DNA of 64,000 nucleotides from AP-15 sp963712825. GTDB taxonomy: Bacteria; Pseudomonadota; Alphaproteobacteria; ATCC43930; CGMCC-115725. The position numbers and the translations under genes were made by a program. The notes under the pieces were generated by a model. The model did not search any database, had not been told where the DNA came from, and worked only from the letters and a program-made list of their open reading frames with translations. This document shows, one piece after another, positions 9,329 to 18,131 of this stretch. The stretch lies in NCBI GenBank assembly GCA_963712825.1, contig CAVQJP010000023.1, forward strand, positions 124,001 to 188,000, read 5' to 3'. The number at the start of each line of letters is the position of its first letter. Position 1 is the first letter of the stretch.

Positions 9329-9376
9329 CATATGGGGAGCCGCGCGATCCGGTCAATAGATTAGAACCGATCTAAT
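9329..9376 (-). promoter_or_regulatory. Putative promoter and 17-bp palindromic operator of the 70-aa gene
   Basis: Reading the minus strand, TTGACC (9351-9356) and CATATG (9329-9334) are 16 bases apart, a plausible -35/-10 pair. Just upstream is a perfect inverted repeat, ATTAGA-ACCGA-TCTAAT, at 9360-9376. Its size and position fit a dimeric regulator site, but no regulator is encoded next to it. Confidence 0.35.
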
Positions 9377-10062
9377 TTATCGTCTAAGCGACCAAGCTGG
9401 CTGATCCCCGAGCGCCGCTTTCGGGACACCCGGCCCCGTAAATTCCCGTCGAATTGAGAAATAGCCGGGAAAAATTCCCTGCGTTCGGCTGAAAGCGTCA
9501 GCGGCTTCAATAAGCTGAAAAAAATCATCGACTAAATAGCCAGCAACTAAAATTGCCGTAAACGGGATTGAAACTCAAAAACCGGGAATTAGCGGCAAAT
9601 CCTTTCGCTCACTCGCGGTTACCTCCTCCAGCAATAGCTGGGTATTAATCTTGCCGAAGCAATTAGCTAAAAATGTGTCATCTTCGCTCACCGCATCCGG
9701 CAGAAAAGTTGGCCCGCAAAGCCGTCGCCACCAGTGTGCGCGAACGATGCCTTCATGCCTTAGTAATCGTTCCTGGGTACAGCTATATCCGTCTCCTCGG
9801 TACCGCCGAGGCTAGTGACAGGGACTGCTAGCCTCTCCCTACGCGCAGACCGGGCATCGCGGAAAGACCGCCGAGCCGGGCATAACCGTGGCCCAGGCGA
9901 ACCGGATTCGCCAGAAGGGACGGCGGCAAAAGCCTCCCCGTGCAATTCGCACAAGGGAACCAGGCCCATTCGAGTGCCAGTCTTGAAGCCGGCCGCTTGC
10001 GGATCATTATGCGGAGTTAGATAAACTGGAACGTTAGAGCGCGACGCCAACTCGACAGAGGG
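9377..10062. other. AT-rich non-coding left flank of the accessory island
   Basis: About 690 bases without a supportable gene. Base composition falls well below the surrounding sequence, most clearly at 9430-9700. An imperfect hairpin spans 9552-9600 (arms ATTGCCGTAA and TTAGCGGCAAAT), and fragments of GGGAAT/ATTCCC recur at 9434-9480 and 9582-9590. The low GC and lack of genes fit the edge of horizontally acquired DNA. No integrase or clear attachment-site duplication could be identified. Confidence 0.5.
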
Positions 10063-11313
10063 TTGACAGGCCTTCGCGCGCTTGGAGAACCATCCGACCC
10101 GATGTATGCCGTTCTGGGTAATCTCCAACTCGATGCCGCTTCTGGGTTTTCGGCAATCGTTGATGCCGCGCGAGATACCGCACCGGTTAGCGGCCTGACA
10201 CATAATTTCTATCGGTATCCGGCCCGGTCTTCGCCAAAGTTTGTACGCTCGATTATCGAACGGTTCTCGGTACCCGGTGATCTCGTGGTGGATCCGTTCG
10301 TGGGTGGCGGGACGACCCTTGTCGAAGCGCTTGCACTCGGCCGCGAAGGTGTGGGTTTCGACATCAGTTCACTAGCAACCTTTATCACTGAGGTAAAAAC
10401 GACGGTATTCGCCAATCACGAAGTTGTAGCTGTAGAACGCTGGGCAGATTGCGCGCACTCAGACATCAATATGCACGAGCCGTCAACTCCTTCCCTCTTC
10501 TATCATGCGTTCGGCTATTATCGGAACATTAACACAGTTGCACGATGGCGACACCGCAAAGCTATCGAACAGGCGCTTTCTGCTGCCATCGATCTTCCCC
10601 CCAGATCGCAAGCGCTCGCGCGCTGCATCATTTTGCGCACCGCGCAATGGGCGCTCGACGGCCGGCGCAACCTGCCGACTATTGCAGAATTCCGTGGGGC
10701 GTTGGGGGCTTTTGCAGCCGAGATGCTGGAAGGGGCGCGCGAGCTCCGGCTAACGGTTAAGGTACTGCCGGACGGCAAGCCAATGCCGGTCCATCGCGTC
10801 AACCGCCCCGCGGGCGATCTGCCTGAGTATTTCGACGCTAAAAAGCTGCGAAAACCGGCGCTGATCCTCACCTCTCCACCGTACCCCGGTATCCATGTGC
10901 TTTATCACCGCTGGCAGGTGGACGGACGAAAGGAAACTCCGGCACCATTCTGGATCGCCAATAAGCTCGACGGGTCTGGCAGTTCCTATTACACAATGGG
11001 CGATCGTAAGTACCCGGAGCTGGCGAGTTACTTCTCGCAGCTCAAAACGGCCCTGATGGCAATCGCCGCGGTGTGCGACGAGCAGACGGTCATCGTCCAG
11101 GTCGTCGGCTTCTCCGATCCAAGCTGGCAGCTTGAACAATACCTGGCGACGAGCGCCGCCGCTGGCCTGGAGGAGCTTCGTTCGCCGCTATTGGCTGGCG
11201 AGCGCGACGGCCGGCTATGGCGCTCGGTTCCGAATAGGAAATGGCACGCTGATCAGCTTGGCGACATACCCGCCAGCCGGGAAGTCGTCCTCTTCCACCG
11301 CCGGACCCCTTAA
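10063..11313 (+). CDS. DNA methyltransferase (N4-cytosine/N6-adenine type)
   Basis: A 416-residue SAM-dependent DNA methylase. The SAM-binding motif I DPFVGGGTTLVEA is near residue 77, preceded by HNFYRYPAR. The catalytic motif IV is TSPPYPG near residue 270, and SPPY favours amino-methylation of cytosine or adenine. No recognition domain is obvious, so the target is unknown. The TTG at 10063 follows AGAGGG directly; ATG 10102 is an alternative start. Its 3' end lies 4 bases from the convergent GHKL ATPase gene, which suggests the two form one module. Composition is less GC-biased than the flanking core genes, supporting transfer. Confidence 0.8.
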   Translation: MTGLRALGEPSDPMYAVLGNLQLDAASGFSAIVDAARDTAPVSGLTHNFYRYPARSSPKFVRSIIERFSVPGDLVVDPFVGGGTTLVEALALGREGVGFDISSLATFITEVKTTVFANHEVVAVERWADCAHSDINMHEPSTPSLFYHAFGYYRNINTVARWRHRKAIEQALSAAIDLPPRSQALARCIILRTAQWALDGRRNLPTIAEFRGALGAFAAEMLEGARELRLTVKVLPDGKPMPVHRVNRPAGDLPEYFDAKKLRKPALILTSPPYPGIHVLYHRWQVDGRKETPAPFWIANKLDGSGSSYYTMGDRKYPELASYFSQLKTALMAIAAVCDEQTVIVQVVGFSDPSWQLEQYLATSAAAGLEELRSPLLAGERDGRLWRSVPNRKWHADQLGDIPASREVVLFHRRTP

Positions 11314-11317
11314 CCCC

Positions 11318-13851
11318 CTACGCCGCTTGGCCGACGAGATCACTCTGCTCGATATCCTCCAACCCAAGCTCGCCGAGTCCCTCGATCATCGGCAAAATAA
11401 TCGGCGCAATTGCTCTGGTGTACTCCTTGACGCGTGGGAATAGGGCGGCCTCATGATCCTCCGGCTGTCCATCGGCGTCCGCAGTGACGAGCTTCGGCTT
11501 GTGCGTCTGATGATCGTAAATGACGGCGAGCCCAACTAGCACAACGCTGATCTCGAACTGCTTTCTGACTAGGGGCACCGGCCGCCTCGTTGCCTTCAGC
11601 TCGGCCTGAAGCGACCGATTGTCCTCGTTCAGGTAGAATTTATAAGCGGGCCGGCGGGCGCCGTTGATCACCTCACCGTCGCCGTCGTCGACGATTTCGA
11701 GGCAGTCGTCCTTGTCACTGAAGTGATTGCCCCATGTCGGTGCGCTGCTCTTCAGCCAGATCACCTCGGGCAACGCGATGCCGCCCTGACCGGTCGGATT
11801 CTGCCCTGGCGAGGTGCCAGGTGGCTTCCCCCTTTTGCCTGAATTGTGCGGCTTCTGCATCTGAGCCTTGGCGACGGTGAGGTGGAACCGACTGCGGAAT
11901 ACCCTCTGAGTGACTGAGTCCTGGACGATGAAGTCGTAGGTAAGCTTGTCACCGACCGCGGCGCGTTCGGGCAGATCGAAAGTGATGGTGCATTTCCCCC
12001 CGACCAAGTTCGGCCCGATGTAATCGGTGACCGGAATCTCCTCGGACGGGGTGACGCGGCAAAACGTGGCGACGCCTGGGTCGTATTTGCGCGTGAAGTA
12101 TTCGTCTTCGGCATCGGTCACGAAATGGATGCGGCATCCCTGATCCAAGTGAGCGGTTCGCGACAGTTCTTCGCCTTGCTCCTTGCCCGCGATGCGGAAA
12201 TACGTCGGGTGTGGTCGTAACACCGGCGACACCTCCGCTGACTGGACGTTCTCCGGCTTAAGGACATTTTGCAAGCGCTCTCCTCTCCCGAAAATCCGAA
12301 AAAGCGAGGGGCGGTTCTTCAATACCTGCTTGAGAACCTGCTCCAGTGGCTTGTCATTAGAGAGCTGCTCGGCGATATCCTCCTGAGCGCGGCGGTTCTT
12401 GAGGTCACGCAGGCCAGTATGCTCGCGAAGTACCTGTTCGATCCGCTTCTCGATCTCGCCGCTGAGGGGGTTGTCCTCGTCGAGCCGATCGCGGCTGCTC
12501 ATAAACAGGTCATCGATCTCGGTCGGGTTAAGGGACGAGCAGTCGACAACGACGAGCAAGTCCTTCGCGAGACGCTGCAATCCCACGCTCTTCCGGGCGA
12601 AGATGCCGGCCTTGATGTAGCCGTGGGCCTGACCGTTCACGGTGAAAATAACCCCTTCGTTGTCGCGGTAGGTCTGCGAGCTTTTCGGCTTGAATGCATA
12701 AATGCGAGCCAACAACGGCCGACCCCGTACCATGACCGGCACGCTGGTCGGCGGCGCGTCCTCTACGTTGGAATTATCCCGCAGCCTGGCGAAAAGGCCG
12801 CTCATCGTCTCCGTCTGCTCGCTCGCCTCGGCGCCGCGGACGCGCGGCCGACACTCGTGGAAGCGGATGGGTAGTGCGGGGTCGGGCAGCAGAAGGTCGA
12901 TTTTCGGCCGGAGCCCGTCGCGGCGGAGGATGTTGCCAAGGTTCTTGAGGTGGTATTGATAGAGCTTTACCAGCGTCCCGTGCTCGACCGTACGCTTATA
13001 CGGTGTATCGCCCTGCGGGAAGAGAGGCATGTCGGGAGCCGAGAACCGCAGCACTCGACCACCGCGTGGGTTCTGGTCGGCGTCGAGCGGCGCCAGGTAG
13101 GTCAGGGTGCCCATCTTTTGCGCTTCCCCGGCCATCTCGCGGCGCACTATCGTGAAGCCCCAGCAGTCGTCGGTGGCGTGCCGCGGATAACGTGACGAAA
13201 CGACAGGCGACGCGAGAAGGCCAGTATGTCGGCGCGACACGATCAGTTGCAGCCGATTTGGCCCGCAGTAACGCAGCGCTCCGGTCCCTCCCTGGCAATA
13301 TTTGCCCTGCACGAAGGGGATGCTGATCTTATTGCGCTGACCAAGTGAGACCAAAGTCAGCGGGAAAGCCTCGGGCGTTTGGCCCTCGCCGAGATCGGCA
13401 ATGTTAACGCACGGACGCGTGCCCCGAACCCCACCCTCCGGCTCCGTCGTAAAGATCGAGATGTTCTCGGCGACCTTTCTGCGGAAAGCTGGCGGCCAGT
13501 CTTCTACGCGGCCCGCGGTGGTCCGCAGCAGCGGCCCTCGCGCGTGCTCTATGTACCGAGCGACCGCTTCCCGGATGGTCTTCGGCGCATCGGGTCCCTC
13601 GGGGTCGATGCTCGCCTGCATGCACAGCAAGGTCAGGAGGGAATCGATAGCATTGATCGCCTTCTCATTGAGGGCGAAATCGGAACGAGCTTGCTGACCG
13701 CCGGCCTGCGACCAATTCAGTTCGCGGTCGCCGTAATATCGCCAGCACCTCGGCCCCAAAAACCATACGCCACCAAATGATCTATGACCTCGTCCTCTGT
13801 TTCCGAGTAGATTAGCTGCTCGCAAAGTCTCCCGGCGTCCTTAATGTCCAT
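11318..13851 (-). CDS. GHKL (Bergerat-fold) ATPase, frameshifted near its start
   Basis: A large protein (about 844 residues when the frame is restored). The ATPase motifs are clear in the continuous 835-codon frame ending at 11318: N-box EKAINAID (54-61), G1 box DLGEG (144-148) and G2 region GKYCQGGTG (174-182). A middle basic region and a beta-rich, possibly Ig-like section near 600-670 follow, then a Gly/Pro linker and a C-terminal domain. The true start is ATG 13851 with GAGGG upstream. That frame encodes MDIKDAGRLCEQLIY...YGFWG and terminates at 13717 unless one base is added in the GGGG run (13754-13757), which joins it to PRCWRYYGDRELNWS. GHKL ATPases of the MutL/MORC kind are known beside methylases in restriction-type systems. 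The exact family is not recognised. Confidence 0.7.
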
Positions 13852-13876
13852 GTCCGAACCCTCAGATTTGGGATGT

Positions 13877-14221
13877 TTAGAGTTTAAAATCGACCTCGCT
13901 CTTGCCGTTCTTTGAGGTCATCCGCGCCTTAAGAGAATCGATTTCCCTACTGAGGGCATTGATGATCTTTTTTACGTCGCCGTCGTCGTATTCATAAGCT
14001 GATTTGTTCCCGAGCTTTCCGATCACCCGGATCGCCCGGATGGCATTTATGGTCCGGTTTTCGGCTAATTCGACGAATTTTGTCCGCTTATCGTCCCGCC
14101 TCTTGCTCCCCAATCGCGGGCTCTGAACTGACCCGTCCATTAACAATTCTCCGTTAAGTAAGGAGGCATCTTGCAAACTTGGACCCGCAGTCGCCTCGCA
14201 CCCGACATATTTTCCAGGCAT
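13877..14221 (-). CDS. Small conserved protein upstream of the GHKL ATPase
   Basis: A 114-residue protein. Its basic C-terminal half (KRTKFVELAENRTINAIRAI, then LGNKSAYEYDDGDVKKI) looks like a compact helical domain that recurs as a small stand-alone protein in bacteria; I cannot assign a function. ATG 14221 is preferred over the upstream TTG (14245) because ACAGGAG lies 6-7 bases before it. It is 25 bases upstream of the ATPase gene on the same strand and surely cotranscribed, so it is probably a partner or regulator of the ATPase. Confidence 0.65.
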   Translation of the reverse strand: MPGKYVGCEATAGPSLQDASLLNGELLMDGSVQSPRLGSKRRDDKRTKFVELAENRTINAIRAIRVIGKLGNKSAYEYDDGDVKKIINALSREIDSLKARMTSKNGKSEVDFKL

Positions 14222-14530
14222 TTTGTCTCCTGTCAAGCCCGTCAATTTAATGAGAATATGAGTGAGTCATATCGCGCATGATTTAGACGATTTTAAGGGA
14301 CCTGTTTTGCCGAAATTCCCCGATTGGTCGGCTTGTGCAGCTCCATTTTGCTGATCTCATTGCGCGTAACTCCGCTAGCGCGAGAGCGGCGGCTGTGGGC
14401 ACGCTTGTTTTTGGCTAGCGGGCATCAAACGACGACTTTCGGATGTGAAAGCTCGAAAACCCCGGCCCCATCCGCAAGAGGGTGGTGTTGGGGGGCGGGG
14501 GGTGGTAGAGATGGGGCTGCCGATCGCACG

Positions 14531-14886
14531 CCCGCGGGAGAGGCTGCGCCCCCTGGACAAAACCGGGGAGCGCGGCGCCGAAGGAGCAACCGCCCCGGAA
14601 ACTCTCAGGCAAAAGGACCGCGGGCGGAAGGGCGCTCTGGAAAGCAGCGGACGGGTGCAGCAGCCCGGCCGCTCACCGAAGGAGTAAACCCGGCCCCCAC
14701 CCTGCCCTCCCCCGCGAGCGGAGGAGGGTAGAAAAGCCGTCCTCCCCGTAGCCCCGGGTCAACGCCCTCGGACGAGAGGGGAGGAAAGCCCCGCGAGCCC
14801 GCGGGGGGCGAGGTGTGGGACGGGTGAATCTCTCAGGGTCCACGACAGAGGGGGCATCGAGGACGCAGCCGCGTCCGCGCTCTGTC
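14531..14886 (+). promoter_or_regulatory. Tandem glycine riboswitch controlling the gcv operon
   Basis: Two glycine aptamers in series upstream of gcvT. Aptamer 1: P1 arms CCCGCGG (14531-14537) and CCGCGGG (14618-14624), with the conserved GCGCCGAAGGAGCAA and GGAAACTCTCAGGCAAAAGG. Aptamer 2: P1 arms CTCTG (14635-14639) and CAGAG (14846-14850), with CTCACCGAAGGAGTAAAC and GGTGAATCTCTCAGGG. Glycine binding should raise expression of the cleavage operon. The aptamer 2 strand GACAGAG (14844-14850) is also fully complementary to CTCTGTC (14880-14886) just before the gcvT ribosome-binding site, so the two pairings are mutually exclusive and could form the expression platform. Confidence 0.9.
14690..14818. 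repeat. Repeat-like insertion in the variable loop of glycine aptamer 2
   Basis: The loop that is usually short in this aptamer is expanded to about 130 bases. Its first part (CCCCCACCCTGCCCTC, then CCCCGCGAGCGG) resembles the REP-like unit found at 200, 7423 and 51691. The rest holds further GC palindromes. The ends (ACCCG...CGGGT and CCCCAC...GTGTGGG) pair, so the insertion can fold as an extended arm without breaking the aptamer core. Confidence 0.6.
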
Positions 14887-14899
14887 GGAGGTGCCCGAA

Positions 14900-16018
14900 T
14901 TGCCCGTCGTCGCTGCCGACCTGCCGCTGAGGCGCACGCCGCTCTATTCGCTGCATCGCGCGCTCGGCGCCCGCATGGTGCCGTTCGCCGGCTACGAGAT
15001 GCCGGTGCAGTACCCGTCCGGCATCCTCGCCGAGCATCTGCACACCCGCGCCGGGGCCGGGCTGTTCGACGTCTCGCATATGGGCCAGCTGCGGCTGACC
15101 GGTCCCGACCCGGCGACGGCGCTCGAAGCCTTGGTGCCGGGCGACATCCGCGGGCTCGGCCCGATGCGGATGCGCTACACCTTGCTGCTGAACGACGAGG
15201 GCGGCATCCGCGACGATCTGATGGCGACCCGGCTTGCCGACGGCTTGTTCGTCATCGTCAACGCCGCGACCAAGGACGCCGACATCGCCTGTCTGCGCCG
15301 CCGCCTCCCGGCTGAGGTGGCGATCGAGCCGCTGGAGGACCGCGCCTTGTTGGCGCTGCAGGGACCGATGGCGGCCGCGGTCCTGGAGCGTCTCGCCGGC
15401 GGGGTCGCGCAGTTGCCGTTTATGACCGCGGCCGAGACGCCTGTTGCCGGGCGCCCGTGTCTGGTTACCCGCTCCGGGTACACCGGCGAGGACGGGTTTG
15501 AGATTTCGCTGGCGGCGGCGGATGCGCCGGAATTGGCCCGGCGGCTGCTCGCCGAGCCAGAGGTTGAGGCCGCCGGTCTCGGCGCCCGCAATTCGCTGCG
15601 CCTCGAAGCCGGGTTGTGCCTCTACGGACACGACATCGACGAGACGACAACCCCGATCGAGGCCGATCTCGGCTGGACGATCGGTAAGCGCCGGCGCGCG
15701 GAAGGCGGGTTTCCGGGAGCGGGCGTGATCCTGCGGCAGCTCGCCCAAGGTGCGGGGCGAAAGCGTGTCGGCATCCGCCCCGACGGCCGCGCTCCGGCGC
15801 GCGAGGGAACGCCGATCCTGAACCAGGCGGGTGCCGCGATCGGGCGGGTCACGAGCGGCGGGTTTGGCCCGTCGCTCGGGGCGCCGGTCGCGATGGGCTA
15901 TGTCGCGGCCGCCGATGCCGGCGAGGGCGCTCCGCTGTTGCTCGACCTGCGCGGCACGGCACGCCCCGCTCATGTCGCCCGCCTGCCGTTTGTGCCGCAC
16001 CGCTACCACCGCGGCTGA
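14900..16018 (+). CDS. gcvT: Glycine cleavage T-protein (aminomethyltransferase)
   Basis: Transfers the methylene group from the lipoyl arm of H-protein to tetrahydrofolate, releasing ammonia. The protein is about 372 residues, with the family blocks FAGYEMPVQYPSG, FDVSHMGQ and RSGYTGEDGFEIS, and normal length. Two starts compete. GTG 14891 directly abuts GGAG. TTG 14900 has GGAGGTG six bases upstream and is preferred here; homologues often begin close to the conserved LRRTPLYSLH. First gene of the gcv operon, controlled by the tandem glycine riboswitch. Confidence 0.9.
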   Translation: MPVVAADLPLRRTPLYSLHRALGARMVPFAGYEMPVQYPSGILAEHLHTRAGAGLFDVSHMGQLRLTGPDPATALEALVPGDIRGLGPMRMRYTLLLNDEGGIRDDLMATRLADGLFVIVNAATKDADIACLRRRLPAEVAIEPLEDRALLALQGPMAAAVLERLAGGVAQLPFMTAAETPVAGRPCLVTRSGYTGEDGFEISLAAADAPELARRLLAEPEVEAAGLGARNSLRLEAGLCLYGHDIDETTTPIEADLGWTIGKRRRAEGGFPGAGVILRQLAQGAGRKRVGIRPDGRAPAREGTPILNQAGAAIGRVTSGGFGPSLGAPVAMGYVAAADAGEGAPLLLDLRGTARPAHVARLPFVPHRYHRG

Positions 16019-16403
16019 GCCGGGCGGGGACCACTCAATGGCTACATATCAGCAGATTATCCGGCCTCCCGTCGAAATAGACCATAGTCGGATAGACGTC
16101 GGTTCGACGCCGTTTCTGTCGCTTTCCCGACGCAAGCCCGGACCCATTCCGCCGCCGCTCCGTCATTCGTCCGCATCCGGCGCGATCACCCGGAAAAGCG
16201 GAAACGCGGAATTTGCGAGCACGGTGGGTCCCGGCCTTCGCCGGGAAGGTCGAATAAAGGGTTTGATAGCGAACGCGACCAGTCCCAGCGATCGGATTAC
16301 AGCCTCAAAGGCGGGAACGCCGCTTGCGCGGGGGCGACGGATACGAAAGCGACGCTCGGCGTGAGGAGCGTGGGGAAATCTTGAGCATAGAAGGAACCCG
16401 CCG
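16019..16403. other. Repeat-bearing gap between gcvT and gcvH
   Basis: 385 bases without a supportable gene. It carries diverged copies of a second dispersed repeat, with GGGTCCCGGCCTTCGCCGGG at 16226-16245 and an inverted relative near 16128-16152; other copies are near 45861 and 56813. The gap is longer than usual inside gcv operons, so gcvH-gcvP may have some transcription of their own, although no promoter stands out. Confidence 0.5.
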
Positions 16404-16781
16404 ATGACTGCCCTGCGGTTTACCAAGGATCACGAATGGGTTCGGCTCGACGGCCAGCTCGCCGTCATCGGCATCACCGACTACGCCCAGGAGCAATTGG
16501 GCGACGTCGTCTATGTCGAATTGCCGGAAGTCGGCCGACAGGTCGAGCAGGGCAAGGAGGCGGCGGTCGTCGAATCGGTCAAGGCGGCAAGCGAGGTCTA
16601 CGCCCCGGTCTCGGGCGAGGTCGCCGAGGTCAACGACGCGCTCGCCGCCGACCCGGCCAAGGTCAACGCCGACCCGATGGGCGAGGGCTGGTTTCTGAAG
16701 CTTCGCCTCGCCGACCCAGGCCAGCTCGACGCGCTGATGGACGAGGTCGCCTACCGGCGCTTTGTCGAGGAGCAGCACTAG
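16404..16781 (+). CDS. gcvH: Glycine cleavage H-protein
   Basis: Lipoyl carrier that shuttles the aminomethyl group between P-, T- and L-proteins. 125 residues, full length. The lipoylation site is Lys60 in VVESVKAASEVYAPVSGEV. The ribosome-binding site AAGGA lies 8 bases before the ATG. The stop is directly followed by the gcvPA start, so translation is coupled. Confidence 0.95.
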   Translation: MTALRFTKDHEWVRLDGQLAVIGITDYAQEQLGDVVYVELPEVGRQVEQGKEAAVVESVKAASEVYAPVSGEVAEVNDALAADPAKVNADPMGEGWFLKLRLADPGQLDALMDEVAYRRFVEEQH

Positions 16782-18131
16782 ATGCGCTACCTGCCGCTGA
16801 CCGAGGCCGACCGCGCCGCGATGCTGCAGGCGATCGGGGTGTCGTCGGTCGATGCGCTGTTCGCCGAAGTGCCGCCGGCCGCCCGGCTCGACGATCTGCT
16901 CGACCTGCCGCTGGCGCAGGGCGAGATCGAGGTCGAGCGCGCCTTTGGCCGGATGGCGGGGCGCAACCTCGCCGCCGGGTCGGCGCCGTTTTTTGTCGGC
17001 GGCGGGGCGTATCGCCATCATGTTCCGGCGGCGGTCGACCATCTGATCCAGCGCGGCGAGTTCCTGACTTCCTACACGCCCTACCAGCCCGAGATTTCGC
17101 AGGGCACCTTGCAATACCTGTTCGAGTTCCAGACCCAGGTGGCGCTGTTGACCGGGATGGAGGCCGCGAACGCGTCAATGTACGACGGCGCCACAGCCTG
17201 CGCCGAGGCGGTGATGATGGCGAACCGTGTCACCGGCCGAAAAAAGGCGGTGCTGTCAGGCGGGCTGCATCCGCATTACCGCGAAGTGTGCGCGACCTAT
17301 GCCCGCTTTGTCGGGTTCGAGCTTGCCGCGCTCGCCCCGGCACCGGGCGGCGACGAGGATTTGGCGCGGCTTGTCGACGGCGAAACCGCGTGCGTCGTCG
17401 TGCAGAACCCCGATTTCTGGGGCGAGCTGCGCGACTGGTCGGAATTGGGGCGGGCCTGCCGCGAGAAGGGCGCGCTGCTGGTTGTCGTCGTGACCGAGAT
17501 GCTGTCCTTGGGCGCGGTCAAGCCGCCCGGCGAGATGGGCGCCGACATTGTCGCCGCCGAGGGGCAGTCGCTCGGCAACGCGCTCAATTTCGGCGGGCCC
17601 CATCTCGGTCTCTTCGCGACCCGCGACAAGTTCGTGCGTCAGATGCCGGGCCGGCTGGTCGGCGAGACCCTCGACGCCGAGGGGAGGCGCGGCTGGGTGC
17701 TGACGCTCTCGACCCGCGAGCAGCACATCCGGCGCGAGCGTGCCACGAGCAATATCTGCACCAATTCGGGGCTGTGCGCGCTCGCCTTTACAATTCACCT
17801 GGCATTGCTCGGCGAGACCGGGGTGACGCGGCTGGCGCGGCTCAACCATGCCGCCGCGGTGCGGCTCGCCGAGCGCGTCGAGCAGATACCGGGCGTGCAG
17901 CTCCTCAACCGCGCGTTTTTCAACGAGTTCACTTTGCGCCTGCCGTGCCCGGCGGCGGCGGCGGTCGAGGCGCTCGCCGCCGAGGGCATTCTCGCCGGGA
18001 TCCCGGTCAGCCGGCTTTATCCGGAGCGCGCGGACCTGGCTGATCTACTGCTGGTCGCGGCGACCGAGACAGCGAGCGAAGGCGACATGGATCGGCTGGC
18101 AGGGGGATTGGCGGGAGTGCTGCTGCGATGA
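16782..18131 (+). CDS. gcvPA: Glycine dehydrogenase (decarboxylating) subunit 1
   Basis: N-terminal half of the split P-protein, which decarboxylates glycine with PLP; active only together with subunit 2. 449 residues with family blocks FVGGGAYRHHVPAAVDHLI, SYTPYQPEISQGTLQ and TSNICTNSGLCAL. It begins at the base after gcvH and overlaps gcvPB by 4 bases (ATGA), favouring equimolar synthesis of the two subunits. Confidence 0.95.
   Translation: MRYLPLTEADRAAMLQAIGVSSVDALFAEVPPAARLDDLLDLPLAQGEIEVERAFGRMAGRNLAAGSAPFFVGGGAYRHHVPAAVDHLIQRGEFLTSYTPYQPEISQGTLQYLFEFQTQVALLTGMEAANASMYDGATACAEAVMMANRVTGRKKAVLSGGLHPHYREVCATYARFVGFELAALAPAPGGDEDLARLVDGETACVVVQNPDFWGELRDWSELGRACREKGALLVVVVTEMLSLGAVKPPGEMGADIVAAEGQSLGNALNFGGPHLGLFATRDKFVRQMPGRLVGETLDAEGRRGWVLTLSTREQHIRRERATSNICTNSGLCALAFTIHLALLGETGVTRLARLNHAAAVRLAERVEQIPGVQLLNRAFFNEFTLRLPCPAAAAVEALAAEGILAGIPVSRLYPERADLADLLLVAATETASEGDMDRLAGGLAGVLLR

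Noticed and set aside
9564..9574. GGGATTGAAAC, like the 3' end of some CRISPR repeats
   Set aside because: Only one copy; no spaced repeats and no cas genes in the window.
9760..10203. A 147-residue minus-strand reading frame in the island flank
   Set aside because: No ribosome-binding site or recognisable composition, and it overlaps the start of the methyltransferase gene.
10063..14221. Known BREX, DISARM or classical type I/III restriction system
   Set aside because: No PglZ, BrxC, DrmA/B, HsdR/S or Res-type helicase gene accompanies the methylase and GHKL ATPase.
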